From Pantoea sp. CCBC3-3-1 (lineage in GTDB: Bacteria > Pseudomonadota > Gammaproteobacteria > Enterobacterales > Enterobacteriaceae): 64,000 nucleotides of DNA. The first letter of the stretch is position 1, and every line of letters starts with the position of its first letter. Under the pieces are notes generated by a model. That model ran no database searches. It saw nothing but the letters and a program-made list of their open reading frames with translations, and was not told the DNA's origin. The stretch lies in contig NZ_CP034363.1 in assembly GCF_007981265.1 (NCBI RefSeq), forward strand, positions 930,001-994,000, read 5' to 3'. Of the stretch, positions 11,379 to 24,000 are shown one piece after another. A program made the position numbers and the translations under genes.

Positions 11379-12236
11379 TTGCTGAAGTCTCGCCTGATTA
11401 CCGCATTTATACTTATCCCGATCGTGATTGCAGCGCTGTTTTTGCTGCCGCCTCCCGGATTTGCCATTGTCACTCTGGCCGTTTGTATGCTGGCGGCCTG
11501 GGAATGGGGACAGTTCGCCGGCCTCGCCTCGCGCACTCAACGTGTCTGGCTGGCGGTGCTATGCGGGCTGCTGCTGGCCTTCATGACGTTCACTCTTCCT
11601 GCCTATCATCATTCTGTCCATCTGATACAGATTGCCGGCTCGCTTTGGGCCGCTCTGGGCTGGTGGATAGTGGCGCTATTGCTGGTGCTTTTCTATCCCG
11701 GCTCCGCTTCTGTGTGGCGATCTTCCCGCGTATTGCGCCTGGCCTTTGGCGTGCTGACCATTGTTCCTTTCTTCTGGGGAATGATTGCACTGCGTCAGTA
11801 TCATTATGAGGCCGATCGCTACGCAGGTGCATGGTGGCTGCTGTATGTGATGTTTCTGGTGTGGGGAGCGGATTCCGGTGCCTACATGTTTGGTCGTCTT
11901 TTCGGTAAGCACAAGCTGGCACCGAAAGTCTCTCCGGGCAAAACCTGGGAAGGCTTTTTCGGCGGCCTGCTGACGTCAGCCCTGATTGCCTGGCTGTTTG
12001 GGCTTTGGGCGCCGCTGAGCATCGAACCCGTCACATTACTGACCTGTTCTATTGTTGCCGCGTTGGCCTCCGTGCTGGGCGATCTCACTGAAAGCATGTT
12101 TAAGCGTGAAGCGGGCATCAAAGATAGTGGCAACCTCATCCCAGGCCACGGTGGCATTCTGGACCGTATTGACAGCCTGACCGCTGCTGTGCCGGTGTTT
12201 GCCTGCCTGCTGTTGCTGGTCTTCAGGACGCTATAA
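11379..12236 (+). CDS. cdsA: Phosphatidate cytidylyltransferase (CDP-diglyceride synthase)
   Basis: CdsA makes CDP-diacylglycerol, the branch-point precursor of all bacterial phospholipids, in the inner membrane. The 285 residues equal E. coli length. The start is TTG, giving the family N terminus [10 protein letters not shown], with GGGGG about 9 nt upstream. Several hydrophobic membrane helices cover the first two thirds. The CTP-transferase signature near the C terminus is intact: [15 protein letters not shown] followed by HGGILDRID. Confidence 0.97.
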   Translation: MLKSRLITAFILIPIVIAALFLLPPPGFAIVTLAVCMLAAWEWGQFAGLASRTQRVWLAVLCGLLLAFMTFTLPAYHHSVHLIQIAGSLWAALGWWIVALLLVLFYPGSASVWRSSRVLRLAFGVLTIVPFFWGMIALRQYHYEADRYAGAWWLLYVMFLVWGADSGAYMFGRLFGKHKLAPKVSPGKTWEGFFGGLLTSALIAWLFGLWAPLSIEPVTLLTCSIVAALASVLGDLTESMFKREAGIKDSGNLIPGHGGILDRIDSLTAAVPVFACLLLLVFRTL

Positions 12237-12244
12237 GGGACGCT

Positions 12245-13594
12245 ATGCTGAGCATTCTCTGGAGCCTTGGGGCATTTATCGTTGCGCTGGGCGTACTGAT
12301 TACCGTCCATGAATTTGGCCACTTTTGGGTGGCCCGTCGTTGCGGTGTCCAGGTTGAGCGTTTTTCTGTCGGCTTCGGTAAGACACTCTGGCGTCGCCGC
12401 GATCGCCAGGGAACCGAGTATGTCATCGCGCTAATCCCGCTCGGCGGCTATGTAAAGATGCTCGACGAGCGCGTAGAGAGCGTTCCGCCTGAATTACGTC
12501 ACCGCTCCTTCAACAATAAAACCGTCTTACAGCGCGCGGCTATTATCAGCGCCGGACCCATCGCAAACTTCCTGTTCGCTATCTTCGCTTACTGGCTGGT
12601 GTTTATCATCGGCGTGCCTGGCGTTCGGCCGGTTGTTGGTGAAATAGTGAGCGGTTCGCAGGCGGCAGAGGCGCAAATTGCCCCTGGGATGGAACTTAAA
12701 GCCGTTGACGGTATCGAAACGCGTGACTGGGATGCTGTGCGCATGGCGCTGGTATCAAAAATCGGTGACGCAGATGTCACGTTCAGCGTGGCGCCTTTCG
12801 GCACCGATCAAGTCAGTGAAAAACGGCTGGATCTGCGTAACTGGCATTTCGAACCCGACAAGCAGGATCCGGTTGCTTCACTGGGCATGCGCCCACGTGG
12901 ACCGCAGGTTGAAACCGTGTTGGCAGAAGTTCAGGCTAACTCGGCGGCAAGCAAGGCGGGTTTGCAAGCAGGCGACAGGATCGTTAAAGTCGATGGTCAG
13001 CCGTTGGACCAGTGGCAGCATTTCGTCACTCTGGTTCGCGATAATCCGGGTAAAGCGCTGGCGGTAGACGTTGAGCGACAGGGCAGTCCGCTCACCGTGA
13101 CACTGACGCCAGACGTGAAGCCAGGCAGTAAAGCAGAAGGATTTGCCGGGGTGATCCCGCGCATTGTTCCTCTGCCGGATGAATTTAAAACGGTTCGTCA
13201 GTTTGGACCGTTTGCGGCAATAGGTGAGGCCAGCGGCAAAACCTGGCAGCTGATGAAGCTGACGGTAAACATGCTGGGCAAACTGATTGTTGGCGAAGTG
13301 AAGTTGAACAATCTCAGCGGGCCGATTTCGATCGCCCAGGGTGCTGGGATGTCGGCGGAATATGGCTTGATTTATTATCTGATGTTCCTCGCGTTAATCA
13401 GCGTGAACCTCGGAATTATCAATCTGTTCCCCTTGCCGGTATTAGATGGTGGGCATTTGCTGTTTCTGGCGATCGAAAAGATCAAAGGTGGGCCGGTGTC
13501 TAAGCGAGTTCAGGACTTCAGTTATCGCATTGGCTCTGTTTTGCTGGTGCTGTTAATGGGGCTTGCACTATTCAATGATTTCTCGCGGTTATAG
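12245..13594 (+). CDS. rseP: Site-2 intramembrane zinc protease RseP
   Basis: RseP cleaves RseA inside the inner membrane after DegS, releasing sigma-E, and also clears signal peptides. The protein is 449 residues (E. coli 450). The zinc motif HEFGH is at residues 22-26 in the first membrane helix, and the third ligand lies in LPVLDGGH near the C terminus. Two PDZ domains occupy about residues 115-310. It follows cdsA by 8 nt and precedes bamA, so protease and outer-membrane assembly genes are adjacent. Confidence 0.97.
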   Translation: MLSILWSLGAFIVALGVLITVHEFGHFWVARRCGVQVERFSVGFGKTLWRRRDRQGTEYVIALIPLGGYVKMLDERVESVPPELRHRSFNNKTVLQRAAIISAGPIANFLFAIFAYWLVFIIGVPGVRPVVGEIVSGSQAAEAQIAPGMELKAVDGIETRDWDAVRMALVSKIGDADVTFSVAPFGTDQVSEKRLDLRNWHFEPDKQDPVASLGMRPRGPQVETVLAEVQANSAASKAGLQAGDRIVKVDGQPLDQWQHFVTLVRDNPGKALAVDVERQGSPLTVTLTPDVKPGSKAEGFAGVIPRIVPLPDEFKTVRQFGPFAAIGEASGKTWQLMKLTVNMLGKLIVGEVKLNNLSGPISIAQGAGMSAEYGLIYYLMFLALISVNLGIINLFPLPVLDGGHLLFLAIEKIKGGPVSKRVQDFSYRIGSVLLVLLMGLALFNDFSRL

Positions 13595-13618
13595 AGGTTC
13601 AGAAATTAGCGAGCTAAG

Positions 13619-13720
13619 GCCAGACAAGGCGGAAGTTTGCGAGAAAGCGCAGTTTACCAGGGTAAATGAGCATTTTGAGCAAAATTTCAACGCGGGATGG
13701 TCGACGCGCAGCAATTTCTC
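13619..13720 (+). repeat. ERIC-like intergenic repeat, copy B
   Basis: CAAGGCG (13625-13631) is followed after 21 nt by the palindrome TTTAC-CAGG-GTAAA (13653-13666) and TGAG, then after 23 nt by ACGCGG (13690-13695). Blocks and spacing match copies A and C in this window and the ERIC core layout. It fills most of the 168-bp rseP-bamA gap and would be transcribed with the operon. Ends are approximate. Confidence 0.6.
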
Positions 13721-13762
13721 TTCTAGGTGACGAGAACCAGTTAGGAAGAATGCATAACAACG

Positions 13763-16165
13763 ATGGCGATGAAAAAGTTGCTCATAGCGTCGCTGCTGTT
13801 TAGCAGCGCCACCGTATACGCGGCAGACGGCTTCGTAGTGAAGGATATTCATTTCGAAGGGCTGCAGCGAGTCGCCGTCGGGGCGGCATTGCTGAGTATG
13901 CCTGTCCGCGTGGGAGATACCGTCTCCGATGATGATATCAGTAATACGATCCGTTCTCTCTTTGCGACCGGGAACTTCGAGGATGTTCAGGTCCTGCGCG
14001 ATGGCAATACGCTGATCGTTCAGGTAAAAGAGCGGCCGACGATTGCCAGCATCACCTTCTCCGGTAACAAAGCGGTGAAGGATGACATGCTGAAGCAAAA
14101 TCTGGAGGCATCAGGCGTGCGCGTGGGGGAAGCCCTTGACCGCACAACCATCTCATCCATTGAGAAGGGCCTTGAGGATTTCTACTACAGCGTCGGTAAA
14201 TACAGCGCCAGCGTAAAAGCTGTGGTTACGCCGCTACCGCGTAACCGTGTCGATCTTAAGCTGGTATTCACCGAAGGTGTCTCCGCCAAGATCCAGCAAA
14301 TCAACGTAGTCGGCAATAAAGCGTTCAGCTCCGACGAACTGATTTCGCGTTTCCAGCTGCGTGATGAAGTGCCATGGTGGAACGTGGTTGGCGATCGTAA
14401 ATATCAGAAGCAAAAACTGGCGGGCGACCTTGAAACCCTGCGCAGCTTCTATCTCGATCGCGGCTATGCTCGTTTCAACATCGACTCGACGCAGGTTAGC
14501 CTGACGCCGGATAAAAAAGGCATCTACATTACTATCAACATCACCGAAGGCGATCAGTACAAGCTGTCGGGTGTGGTGGTTAATGGCAGCATGGCCGGTC
14601 ACTCCGCTGAAGTCGAAGCGCTGACCAAAATCGAGCCGGGCGAGCTGTATAACGGCGCGAAAGTCACTCGCATGGAAGACGACATCAAGAAGATGCTCGG
14701 TCGCTATGGCTATGCCTATCCACGCGTAATGACTCAGCCTGAAATTAACGATGCGGATAAAACCGTGAAGCTGCACGTCAACGTTGATGCGGGTAACCGT
14801 TACTACGTGCGTAAAGTGCGCTTCGAAGGTAACGACACCTCTAAAGATTCCGTTCTGCGCCGCGAAATGCGTCAGATGGAAGGCGCATGGCTGGGCAGCG
14901 ACCTGGTTGAGCAGGGTAAAGAGCGTCTGAACCGTACGGGCTACTTCGAAACCGTTGATACCGATACGCAGCGCGTACCGGGTTCGCCTGACCAGGTGGA
15001 TGTGGTTTACAAAGTGAAAGAGCGCAACACCGGTACCTTTAACTTCGGCGTAGGTTACGGTACGGAAAGCGGCGTCAGTTTCCAGGTCGGCGTGACTCAG
15101 GAAAACTGGCTGGGTACAGGTAATACCGTTGGTATTAGCGGAACGAAAAACGATTACCAGACCTATGCTGAATTCTCCCTGACTGACCCGTACTTTACGG
15201 TCGATGGTGTCAGTCTGGGCGGTCGTGTGTTCTATAACGACTTTAAAGCCGATGACGCCGATCTGTCCGACTATACCAACAAAAGTTATGGTGTAGACGG
15301 TACGCTTGGCTTCCCGGTGAACGAAGACAACACGCTGCGTGTCGGTCTGGGTTACGTACACAATGACCTGTCCAATATGCAGCCGCAGATTGCGATGTTC
15401 CGTTATCTGCAATCGGTAGGCCAGGATCCAAGCACCGCCAAAGATGCTGACTATGCTGCTGATGACTTCACGTTTAACTATGGCTGGACGTATAACACCC
15501 TTGACCGCGGGTTCTTCCCAACGTCGGGTAACCGTACCAACCTGAACGGTAAAGTGACGATTCCAGGCTCCGATAACGCCTTCTATAAAGCCACGCTGGA
15601 TACGCAACAGTATCTGCCGTTAAACCAGGACCGCACCTGGGTGCTGTTGGGTCGCGGTAAAGTAGGCTATGGAGACGGTCTGAATGGCAAAGAGCTGCCG
15701 TTCTATGAAAACTTCTACGCCGGTGGCTCCAGCACCGTACGTGGTTTCCGTTCCAACACCATCGGCCCTAAAGCGGCGTATTACAATAATGGCTCAAGCA
15801 CCTGTTCTACGGGCGTTTATTGTGATTCCAACGATGCGGTTGGCGGTAACGCAATGGCAACGGCAAGCGCTGAGTTGATCACGCCGACGCCGTTCCTGAG
15901 CGAGAAATATGCGAACTCTGTGCGTACCTCACTGTTCGTGGATGCCGGTACCGTTTGGGATACCAAATGGGAAAATACGGCCGATACGCGAGCAGCAGGC
16001 ATTCCGGATTACAGCGAGCCGGGTAATATCCGTATGTCCGCCGGTCTGGCGTTACAGTGGATGTCACCCCTGGGTCCACTGGTGTTCTCCTACGCACAGC
16101 CGTTCAAAAAGTATGATGGAGATAAGGCCGAGCAGTTCCAGTTTAACATTGGTAAAACCTGGTAA
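13763..16165 (+). CDS. bamA: Outer membrane protein assembly factor BamA
   Basis: BamA is the essential core of the BAM complex that inserts beta-barrel proteins into the outer membrane. The 800-residue protein (E. coli 810) has a signal peptide (about 1-20, cleaved after VYA), five POTRA domains (about 21-420) and a 16-strand barrel. The conserved loop-6 motif VRGF is present ([10 protein letters not shown]), and the protein ends in the aromatic residue W. Compared with E. coli, the segment after VRGF is shorter and contains CSTGVYC, a possible local disulfide in an exposed loop. It sits between rseP and skp. Confidence 0.97.
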   Translation: MAMKKLLIASLLFSSATVYAADGFVVKDIHFEGLQRVAVGAALLSMPVRVGDTVSDDDISNTIRSLFATGNFEDVQVLRDGNTLIVQVKERPTIASITFSGNKAVKDDMLKQNLEASGVRVGEALDRTTISSIEKGLEDFYYSVGKYSASVKAVVTPLPRNRVDLKLVFTEGVSAKIQQINVVGNKAFSSDELISRFQLRDEVPWWNVVGDRKYQKQKLAGDLETLRSFYLDRGYARFNIDSTQVSLTPDKKGIYITINITEGDQYKLSGVVVNGSMAGHSAEVEALTKIEPGELYNGAKVTRMEDDIKKMLGRYGYAYPRVMTQPEINDADKTVKLHVNVDAGNRYYVRKVRFEGNDTSKDSVLRREMRQMEGAWLGSDLVEQGKERLNRTGYFETVDTDTQRVPGSPDQVDVVYKVKERNTGTFNFGVGYGTESGVSFQVGVTQENWLGTGNTVGISGTKNDYQTYAEFSLTDPYFTVDGVSLGGRVFYNDFKADDADLSDYTNKSYGVDGTLGFPVNEDNTLRVGLGYVHNDLSNMQPQIAMFRYLQSVGQDPSTAKDADYAADDFTFNYGWTYNTLDRGFFPTSGNRTNLNGKVTIPGSDNAFYKATLDTQQYLPLNQDRTWVLLGRGKVGYGDGLNGKELPFYENFYAGGSSTVRGFRSNTIGPKAAYYNNGSSTCSTGVYCDSNDAVGGNAMATASAELITPTPFLSEKYANSVRTSLFVDAGTVWDTKWENTADTRAAGIPDYSEPGNIRMSAGLALQWMSPLGPLVFSYAQPFKKYDGDKAEQFQFNIGKTW

Positions 16166-16325
16166 GCCGGCCTGGCAAGGAAGCATTGGGACAGCGTCAT
16201 ACTGGCGCTTCCCAACGCTTGCGGTTATTTACCGCAAGTCTCGCGCCGTTGACTGGCAGCTTATGGCTGCCTGAACGCGCAACACCTGTGTCAAAGACAC
16301 AAACGTTGATGGTAAGGAGTTTATA

Positions 16326-16823
16326 GTGAAAAAGTTGTTGTGTGCCGCAGGCCTCTCTATCGCTCTGGCGGTTTCCGCTGGTGCCCAGGCTGCTGATAAA
16401 ATTGCAGTGGTGAACGTTTCCAGCATTTTCCAACAGTTACCAGCGCGTGCGACAGTTGCGAAACAGCTTGAAAATGAGTTTAAAGGCCGTGCGACTGAAC
16501 TGCAGGGTATGGAGCGCGATCTGCAAACTAAAATGCAGCGTCTGCAGCGTGACGGCTCTACCATGAAGGCTAGCGAACGCAGCCGTATGGAAAAAGACGT
16601 GATGGCTCAGCGTGAAACCTTCCAGACCAAAGCCCAGGCTTTCGAGCAGGATAACCGCCGTCGTCAGGCTGAAGAACGTAACAAAATCCTGAGCCGTATT
16701 CAGGATGCTGTGCAGAAAGTTGCGGATGATGAAGGTTACGACGTCGTTGTCGATGCTAACGCTGTTGCTTATGCCGCTAAATCCAAAGACATCACTGCTG
16801 ATGTTCTGAAACAGGTTAAATAA
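16326..16823 (+). CDS. skp: Periplasmic chaperone Skp
   Basis: Skp is a trimeric periplasmic holdase that carries unfolded outer-membrane proteins to BamA. The protein is 165 residues (E. coli 161) and starts at GTG with AAGGAG about 6 nt upstream. A signal peptide ends near AQA at residue 22. The mature part has a short beta core plus a long, highly charged coiled-coil arm (about residues 45-135) rich in Gln, Lys, Arg and Glu. The C terminus, [12 protein letters not shown], matches the family. It precedes lpxD by 3 nt. Confidence 0.96.
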   Translation: MKKLLCAAGLSIALAVSAGAQAADKIAVVNVSSIFQQLPARATVAKQLENEFKGRATELQGMERDLQTKMQRLQRDGSTMKASERSRMEKDVMAQRETFQTKAQAFEQDNRRRQAEERNKILSRIQDAVQKVADDEGYDVVVDANAVAYAAKSKDITADVLKQVK

Positions 16824-16826
16824 TCA

Positions 16827-17849
16827 ATGTCTTCAATTCGACTGGCTGATTTAGCCCAGCAGTTGGATGCAGATTTGCACGGAGATGGCGATATCGTCAT
16901 CTCCGGCATTGCTTCTATGCACTCCGCCCAATCCGGTCAAATCACTTTTCTCTCTAACAGCCGTTACCGTGAGCAGCTCGCAGCCTGTAAGGCTTCAGCC
17001 GTGGTGCTGACGGGCGCGGATCTGGACTGCTTCCAGGGCGCCGCTTTGGTAGTGAAAGACCCTTATCTGACCTACGCGCGTATGGCGCAAATTCTTGATA
17101 CCACGCCGCAACCTGCCAGCAAAATCGCACCCAGTGCGGTAATTGATGCCAGTGCGAAACTGGGTAATAACGTTTCCGTAGGCGCAAACGCCGTTATCGA
17201 ATCGGACGTTGTCCTGGGCGATAACGTGGTGATTGGCGCTGGTTGCTTCGTGGGTAAACATACCCGTATCGGTGCTGGTTCTCGTTTATGGGCAAACGTC
17301 TCTGTATATCACGAAGTACAAATTGGTGAGCAATGCCTGATCCAGTCCGGTACCGTCATTGGTGCAGATGGCTTTGGCTATGCCAACGATCGTGGTAACT
17401 GGGTGAAAATCCCGCAGTTGGGCACGGTGATTATCGGCGATCGCGTTGAAATTGGTGCCTGCACCACGATCGATCGCGGCGCGTTGGATAACACTCAGAT
17501 CGGGAATGGTGTTATCATTGATAACCAGTGCCAGATTGCACATAACGTGGTGATTGGCGACAATACCGCAGTTGCCGGCGGCGTTATCATGGCAGGCAGC
17601 CTGAAAATCGGCCGCTACTGCATGATCGGCGGTGCCAGCGTCATTAATGGCCATATGGAAATTTGTGACAAAGTTACGGTGACAGGAATGGGAATGGTCA
17701 TGAGACCAATCACTCAACCTGGGGTATACTCCTCCGGGATTCCGCTGCAACCCAACAAAACCTGGCGCAAAACGGCCGCACTGGTAATGAATATCGATGA
17801 GATGAGCAAGCGCTTAAAAGCCATCGAGCGCAAGGTCGGTACCGATTAA
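16827..17849 (+). CDS. lpxD: UDP-3-O-(3-hydroxymyristoyl)glucosamine N-acyltransferase LpxD
   Basis: LpxD adds the N-linked hydroxyacyl chain, from acyl-ACP, in the third step of lipid A synthesis. At 340 residues it is one shorter than E. coli LpxD. An N-terminal uridine-binding domain (1-100) is followed by a left-handed beta helix of hexapeptide repeats (about 105-310) and a C-terminal helix. The catalytic histidine lies in [10 protein letters not shown]. It is packed directly after skp, with a 203-bp gap before fabZ. Confidence 0.97.
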   Translation: MSSIRLADLAQQLDADLHGDGDIVISGIASMHSAQSGQITFLSNSRYREQLAACKASAVVLTGADLDCFQGAALVVKDPYLTYARMAQILDTTPQPASKIAPSAVIDASAKLGNNVSVGANAVIESDVVLGDNVVIGAGCFVGKHTRIGAGSRLWANVSVYHEVQIGEQCLIQSGTVIGADGFGYANDRGNWVKIPQLGTVIIGDRVEIGACTTIDRGALDNTQIGNGVIIDNQCQIAHNVVIGDNTAVAGGVIMAGSLKIGRYCMIGGASVINGHMEICDKVTVTGMGMVMRPITQPGVYSSGIPLQPNKTWRKTAALVMNIDEMSKRLKAIERKVGTD

Positions 17850-18052
17850 GCGACTTACCAGTACGTTGACCAGCTTTCACTATTCAGCTTGCCTGACGCG
17901 AACTTAGCGGGTCTGGCAGGGGGAATATAAAAAGAATGCTAAGCATGGAAAGCCTGGCGCACGGAAACAGATTTGCGGCCTGCGGACGATCGTTGATCTT
18001 TGCAGGCCGTGTTATTGATGCCATCAGAATTTTTTAGGACAGGAAGAGTATT

Positions 18053-18508
18053 TTGACTACTGAAACTCATACTCTGAAAATTGAAGAGATTATTGAACTG
18101 CTGCCGCACCGCTATCCGTTTCTGCTGGTCGATCGCGTACTCGAATTTGAAGAACACAAATTTCTGCGTGCAGTGAAGAACGTATCGGTCAACGAACCGT
18201 TTTTCCAGGGCCATTTCCCTGGTAAACCGATTTTCCCAGGCGTGCTGATTTTGGAAGCAATGGCACAGGCGACCGGTATTCTGGCGTTTAAAAGCGTAGG
18301 GAAACTTGAGCCAGGCGAACTGTACTACTTTGCTGGTATTGATGAAGCCCGCTTCAAACGTCCGGTCGTACCTGGCGATCAAATGATTATGGAAGTCACC
18401 TTCGAGAAAACCCGCCGTGGTCTGACCCGCTTTAAAGGCGTGGCAACCGTTGACGGTAAAATTGTCTGCGAAGCAACCATGATGTGTGCCCGCAGCCGGG
18501 AGGCGTAA
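18053..18508 (+). CDS. fabZ: 3-hydroxyacyl-ACP dehydratase FabZ
   Basis: FabZ dehydrates 3-hydroxyacyl-ACP in fatty-acid elongation and competes with LpxA for 3-hydroxymyristoyl-ACP, balancing phospholipid against lipid A. The 151-residue protein equals E. coli. The start is TTG ([10 protein letters not shown]), preceded by AGGAAGAG. The hot-dog fold dyad H54 (GHFPGKP) and E68 (LILEAM) is intact. The stop is 3 nt before lpxA. Confidence 0.97.
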   Translation: MTTETHTLKIEEIIELLPHRYPFLLVDRVLEFEEHKFLRAVKNVSVNEPFFQGHFPGKPIFPGVLILEAMAQATGILAFKSVGKLEPGELYYFAGIDEARFKRPVVPGDQMIMEVTFEKTRRGLTRFKGVATVDGKIVCEATMMCARSREA

Positions 18509-18511
18509 TTC

Positions 18512-19300
18512 GTGATTGATGAAACTGCTGTTATCCACCCCAGTTCCGTGATTGAAGAGGGCGCCGTAATTGGCGCTCGCGTTCATATCGGACCTTTCTG
18601 TTTCATTGGCGCTAACGTTGAGATTGGTGAAGGCACCGTCCTCAAATCTCACGTGGTGGTTAATGGTCATACCCGGATTGGTAAAGACAATACCATTTAC
18701 CAGTTCGCCACCATTGGTGAAGCGAACCAGGATCTGAAGTATGCCGGTGAACCGACTCGCGTTGAAGTTGGCGACCGCAACAGCATCCGTGAAAGCGTGA
18801 CCATCCACCGTGGCACGTCACAGGCTGACGGACTGACGAAAGTCGGCAGCGATAACTTGCTGATGGTGAACGCTCATATTGCGCATGACTGCGTGATCGG
18901 CGACCGCTGTATCCTTGCCAACAACGCCACGTTGGGCGGCCACGTTACGGTGGATGATTTTGCCATTATCGGCGGCATGACAGCAGTTCATCAGTTCTGC
19001 ATTATCGGCGCGCACGTAATGATTGGCGGCTGCTCCGGTGTTGCGCAGGACGTACCACCGTTTGTCATCGCTCAGGGTAACCACGCGACGCCATTTGGCA
19101 TCAACCTGGTTGGCCTGCAGCGTCGCGGCTTCAGCAAAGAAGCGCTGCATGCAATTCGTAACGCTTATAAAGTGCTCTACCGCAGCGGTAAAACGCTGGA
19201 CGAAGCGAAGCCGGAAATTGCCGACATTGCGCGTGAGCATCCTGAAGTCCAGCCGTTCTTCGATTTCTTTGCCCGCTCGACGCGGGGTTTGATTCGTTAA
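18512..19300 (+). CDS. lpxA: UDP-N-acetylglucosamine acyltransferase LpxA
   Basis: LpxA catalyses the first step of lipid A synthesis, transferring 3-hydroxyacyl from ACP to UDP-GlcNAc. It is 262 residues, the family length, and begins at GTG with GGGAGGCG upstream inside the fabZ end. The hexapeptide beta helix spans about residues 5-190, and the catalytic H125 is in NAHIAHDC. It lies 3 nt after fabZ and 3 nt before lpxB, consistent with translational coupling. Confidence 0.97.
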   Translation: MIDETAVIHPSSVIEEGAVIGARVHIGPFCFIGANVEIGEGTVLKSHVVVNGHTRIGKDNTIYQFATIGEANQDLKYAGEPTRVEVGDRNSIRESVTIHRGTSQADGLTKVGSDNLLMVNAHIAHDCVIGDRCILANNATLGGHVTVDDFAIIGGMTAVHQFCIIGAHVMIGGCSGVAQDVPPFVIAQGNHATPFGINLVGLQRRGFSKEALHAIRNAYKVLYRSGKTLDEAKPEIADIAREHPEVQPFFDFFARSTRGLIR

Positions 19301-19303
19301 CTC

Positions 19304-20446
19304 ATGCCGCAGCCATTAACGATAGCCCTGGTCGCCGGAGAAACCTCCGGCGATATTCTTGGTGCCGGTCTTATTCGTGCGCTCAGGGAAAAGCATCCCG
19401 ACACGCGTTTTGTTGGCGTCGCGGGACCGCTGATGCAGGCAGAAGGCTGCGAAGCCTGGTATGAGATGGAAGAGCTGGCGGTCATGGGCGTGGTGGAAGT
19501 GTTGGAGCGTCTGCCGCGCCTGTTAAAAATCCGTCGCGATTTGACACGTCGGTTCAGCGAGCTGAAGCCGGATGTGTTTGTCGGCATCGATGCCCCCGAT
19601 TTCAATATTACCCTTGAGGGAAGACTGAAGCAGCGTGGTATCCGTACCATTCACTATGTCAGTCCTTCCGTCTGGGCGTGGCGCCAGAAGCGCGTATTCA
19701 AAATTGGTCGTGCTACCGATCTGGTGCTGGCATTCCTGCCGTTTGAAAAAGCGTTTTACGATCGTTTTAACGTTCCCTGTCGCTTTATCGGCCATACCAT
19801 GGCGGACAGCATGCCCATTGAGCCCGACAAGCGTGCCGCGCGTCAGGAGCTGGGTATCGCCGACGGCATTCCGTGCCTGGCGTTATTGCCCGGCAGCCGC
19901 AGTGCGGAAGTGGAAATGCTGAGCGGTGATTTTCTGCGAACGGCAGCGCTGTTGCGGACAAAGTGGCCCGATCTTGAGATCGTCGTGCCGCTGGTTAATC
20001 CACGTCGTCGTGAGCAGTTCGAGAAGATTAAAGCGGAAGTCGCGCCTGATTTGCCGATGCACCTGCTGGATGGCAAAGGCCGCGCCGCGATGATTGCCAG
20101 CGATGCAGCGCTGCTGGCCTCAGGCACGGCAGCGCTGGAGTGTATGCTGGCAAAATGCCCGATGGTGGTCGGCTATCGCATGAAGCCGTTTACTTTCTGG
20201 CTGGCGAAGCGGCTGGTGAAAACCGATTACGTTTCGCTACCGAATTTGCTGGCCGGCCGCGAACTGGTTAAAGAGCTGTTGCAGGATGAGTGTCAGCCGG
20301 CGTTACTGGCGGCGGCGCTGGAACCTTTGCTGGCGCAAGGGGAACCCCGCGATCGGCTGCTGGCGACCTTCACTGAATTACATCATCAAATCCGCTGGAA
20401 CGCGGATGAGCAGGCCGCTGTCGCCGTACTGGAGTTGTGTGAATGA
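19304..20446 (+). CDS. lpxB: Lipid A disaccharide synthase LpxB
   Basis: LpxB is a peripheral membrane GT19 glycosyltransferase joining UDP-2,3-diacylglucosamine and lipid X. The protein is 380 residues (E. coli 382). Family landmarks include the N-terminal [23 protein letters not shown] and the C-terminal-half [12 protein letters not shown] motif. Its TGA overlaps the ATG of rnhB (ATGA), indicating coupled translation. Confidence 0.97.
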   Translation: MPQPLTIALVAGETSGDILGAGLIRALREKHPDTRFVGVAGPLMQAEGCEAWYEMEELAVMGVVEVLERLPRLLKIRRDLTRRFSELKPDVFVGIDAPDFNITLEGRLKQRGIRTIHYVSPSVWAWRQKRVFKIGRATDLVLAFLPFEKAFYDRFNVPCRFIGHTMADSMPIEPDKRAARQELGIADGIPCLALLPGSRSAEVEMLSGDFLRTAALLRTKWPDLEIVVPLVNPRRREQFEKIKAEVAPDLPMHLLDGKGRAAMIASDAALLASGTAALECMLAKCPMVVGYRMKPFTFWLAKRLVKTDYVSLPNLLAGRELVKELLQDECQPALLAAALEPLLAQGEPRDRLLATFTELHHQIRWNADEQAAVAVLELCE

Positions 20447-21063
20447 GTTTTATCTATCCTCAGGCTACCCTTATAGCAGGCGTGGACGAAGTGGGTCGCG
20501 GCCCGCTGGTGGGTGCCGTAGTGACTGCTGCGGTGATCCTCGATCCGGCAAGGCCGATTATCGGGCTGGCAGACTCTAAAAAATTGTCAGAAAAGCGCCG
20601 CCTGGCGTTATTTGATGAAATCAAAGAGAAAGCCCTGAGCTGGAGCCTGGGGCGTGCCGAGCCGGAAGAGATCGATCGGCTAAACATCCTGCATGCCACC
20701 ATGCTGGCAATGCAGCGTGCGGTGGCCGGCCTGGCGCTTACGCCCGACTTCGTATTAATTGATGGTAATCGCTGTCCGGCTCTGCCAATGCCTTCACAGG
20801 CGGTAGTTAAAGGCGATAGCCTGGTAGCTGAGATCAGCGCCGCCTCAATTATTGCGAAAGTGACACGCGATCGCGAAATGGCCGAGCTGGATCTGTTGTT
20901 CCCGGAGTACGGTTTCGCGCAGCATAAAGGTTATCCAACCGCGCTGCATATGGAGAAGCTGGCGAAGCATGGTGCGACGGTGCATCATCGCCGCAGCTTT
21001 GCGCCCGTACGCAATGCGCTACTGGATGCTGACGTCATCGCGGCGGCAGCAACCCAACCTTAG
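20443..21063 (+). CDS. rnhB: Ribonuclease HII
   Basis: RNase HII nicks RNA-DNA hybrids and removes single ribonucleotides misinserted in DNA. The protein is 206 residues (E. coli 198, the difference being terminal). The catalytic acid motif [12 protein letters not shown] is near the N terminus, and further acids occur in FVLIDGNR and [11 protein letters not shown]. It overlaps lpxB by 4 nt and precedes dnaE by 32 nt. Confidence 0.96.
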   Translation: MSFIYPQATLIAGVDEVGRGPLVGAVVTAAVILDPARPIIGLADSKKLSEKRRLALFDEIKEKALSWSLGRAEPEEIDRLNILHATMLAMQRAVAGLALTPDFVLIDGNRCPALPMPSQAVVKGDSLVAEISAASIIAKVTRDREMAELDLLFPEYGFAQHKGYPTALHMEKLAKHGATVHHRRSFAPVRNALLDADVIAAAATQP

Positions 21064-21095
21064 TTTTTATCCTTCAGCCTTAAGCGGAATCAGAG

Positions 21096-24000
21096 ATGGC
21101 CGAGCCTCGTTTTATTCATTTACGCGTACACAGCGACTACTCCATGGTAGATGGACTAGCCAAAACTGCTCCGTTGGTGAAAAAAGCGGCGTCGCTGGGA
21201 ATGCCTGCGATTGCCATTACCGACTTCACCAATCTTTGCGGGCTGGTGAAGTTTTATGGTGCGGCACATGGGCAGGGCGTTAAGCCGATTATCGGCGCTG
21301 ATTTCAACGTTGCCAGTGAGGCAATGGGCGATGAGCTGTCGCAGCTCACCATTCTCGCAGCCGACAATACGGGCTATCAGAATCTGACTCTGCTGATTTC
21401 CCGCTCTTACCAGCGTGGTTACGGCCCGGCTGGCCCGGTTATCGACAGAGACTGGCTGATTGAGCTGAATGAAGGTTTGATCCTGCTTTCCGGTGGGCGC
21501 CGGGGTGATGTCGGCCAGATGCAGCTGCGCGGCAACCATGCGCAGGTAGCGGAGTGCCTGGGCTTTTACCAGCAGTATTTCCCGGATCGCTACTATCTGG
21601 AACTTATCCGCACCGGGCGGCCGGATGAAGAGAGCTGGCTGCATGCTGCCGTTGAGCTGGCTGTCGCTCAAGGCATTCCGGTCGTGGCGACCAATGAGGT
21701 TTGCTTCCTTGAAGAGAGCGACTTCGACGCGCACGAAATCCGCGTAGCCATTCACGATGGCTTTACGCTGGACGATCCAAAACGTCCGCGCCTTTACAGT
21801 CCTCAGCAATATCTGCGCACCGAGGAAGAGATGTGTGAGCTGTTCTCAGACATCCCCGAAGCGCTGGCTAACAGCGTAGAGATTGCTAAGCGCTGTAACG
21901 TGACCATTCGTCTTGGCGAATACTTCCTGCCGCAGTTCCCAACCGGGGAAATGACCACGGAAGACTTCCTGGTGATGAAATCGAAGGAAGGGCTGGAAGA
22001 GCGTCTCGAATTTTTGTTTCCCGATCCAGAAGTCCGCCTGCAAAAGCGGCCTGAGTATGATGAACGTCTGGATATCGAACTTAATGTTATCAACCAGATG
22101 GGCTTCCCTGGCTACTTCCTGATCGTGATGGAGTTCATCCAGTGGTCGAAGGATAACGACGTGCCGGTGGGGCCAGGACGTGGCTCAGGTGCCGGTTCGC
22201 TGGTGGCCTACGCGCTGAAAATCACCGACCTCGATCCGCTGGAGTTTGACCTGCTGTTCGAACGTTTCCTTAACCCGGAACGTGTATCCATGCCCGACTT
22301 CGACGTCGATTTCTGTATGGAAAAGCGCGACCTGGTGATTGAACACGTGGCCGAGATGTATGGCCGAAAAGCGGTTTCGCAGATTATCACCTTCGGTACG
22401 ATGGCGGCGAAAGCGGTTATCCGCGACGTAGGCCGAGTGCTGGGTCATCCGTATGGTTTTGTCGATCGCATCTCCAAGCTGGTTCCGCCCGATCCCGGCA
22501 TGACGCTGGAAAAAGCCTTCGCCGCTGAGCCGCAGCTGCCTGAAATTTACGAAGCGGACGAAGAAGTTAAAGCGCTGATCGATATGGCGCGCAAGCTGGA
22601 AGGCGTCACGCGTAACGCCGGCAAGCACGCTGGCGGCGTGGTTATCGCGCCAACGCAGATCACCGATTTTGCCCCGCTCTATTGTGACGAAAACGGCAAC
22701 CATCCGGTAACCCAGTTCGACAAGAACGACGTGGAATACGCCGGACTGGTGAAGTTCGACTTCCTCGGCCTGCGTACGCTGACCATCATCGACTGGGCGC
22801 TGGAAATGATTAACGCCCGCCGCAAAAGGCAGGGCGAAGCGCCAATCGATATTGCTGCGATTCCGCTGGACGATAAAAAAAGTTTCGATATGCTACAGCG
22901 CTCCGAAACGACGGCGGTATTCCAGCTTGAATCGCGCGGCATGAAGGATCTGATTAAGCGTCTGAAGCCGGACTGCTTTGAAGATATGATCGCACTGGTG
23001 GCATTGTTCCGTCCGGGGCCATTGCAGTCGGGCATGGTAGATAACTTCATTGACCGTAAGCACGGCCGTGAAGCGATCTCTTATCCGGATATTCAGTGGC
23101 AGCACGAGTCCCTGAAGCCGGTGCTGGAACCGACCTATGGCATCATCCTGTATCAGGAACAGGTTATGCAGATAGCCCAGGTGCTGGCGGGTTACAGCCT
23201 GGGCGGCGCGGATATGCTGCGTCGTGCTATGGGTAAAAAGAATCCGGTTGAGATGGCCAAGCAGCGCGGCGGCTTTGAAGACGGGGCGAAATCGCGCGGC
23301 GTTGACGGCGAGCTGGCGATCAAAATCTTCGACCTGGTGGAGAAATTCGCCGGTTACGGCTTTAACAAATCGCACTCGGCCGCTTATGCGCTGGTTTCTT
23401 ACCAGACGCTGTGGCTGAAAGCGCACTATCCGGCCGAATTCATGGCGGCAGTAATGACGGCCGATATGGATAACACCGAAAAAGTGGTGGGGCTGGTTGA
23501 TGAATGCTGGCGGATGGGACTGAAAGTACTGCCGCCAGATATTAACTCGGGCCTTTATCCGTTCCACGTCAATGATGATGGCGAAATCGTTTACGGTATT
23601 GGCGCAATCAAAGGCGTGGGCGAAGGTCCGATCGAGGCCATCCTGGAGGCACGTAATAAAGACGGCTATTTCCGCGAGCTGTTCGATCTCTGTGCCCGCA
23701 CCGAGACCAAAAAGCTTAACCGTCGCGTGCTGGAAAAGCTGATTATGTCGGGCGCCTTTGACCGGCTGGGGCCTCATCGCGCTGCGTTAATGAGTGCGCT
23801 AAACGATGCGTTGAAAGCGGCCGATCAGCATGCCAAAGCGGAAGCGATCGGGCAGGCCGATATGTTCGGCGTGCTGGCGGAAGCGCCTGAGCAGATTGAA
23901 CAATCTTACGCTGACGTACCCCGCTGGCCGGAACAAATCCAGCTTGATGGCGAAAGAGAAACATTAGGGCTTTACTTAACCGGGCACCCGATCAATCAGT

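Noticed and set aside
14234..15607. 457-codon open frame antisense to bamA
   Set aside because: Lies wholly inside bamA on the opposite strand; no domain or family resemblance, and codon bias of the sense gene explains long antisense frames.
22893..23777. 294-codon minus-strand frame inside dnaE
   Set aside because: Shadow of the dnaE reading frame; no recognisable domain or ribosome site.
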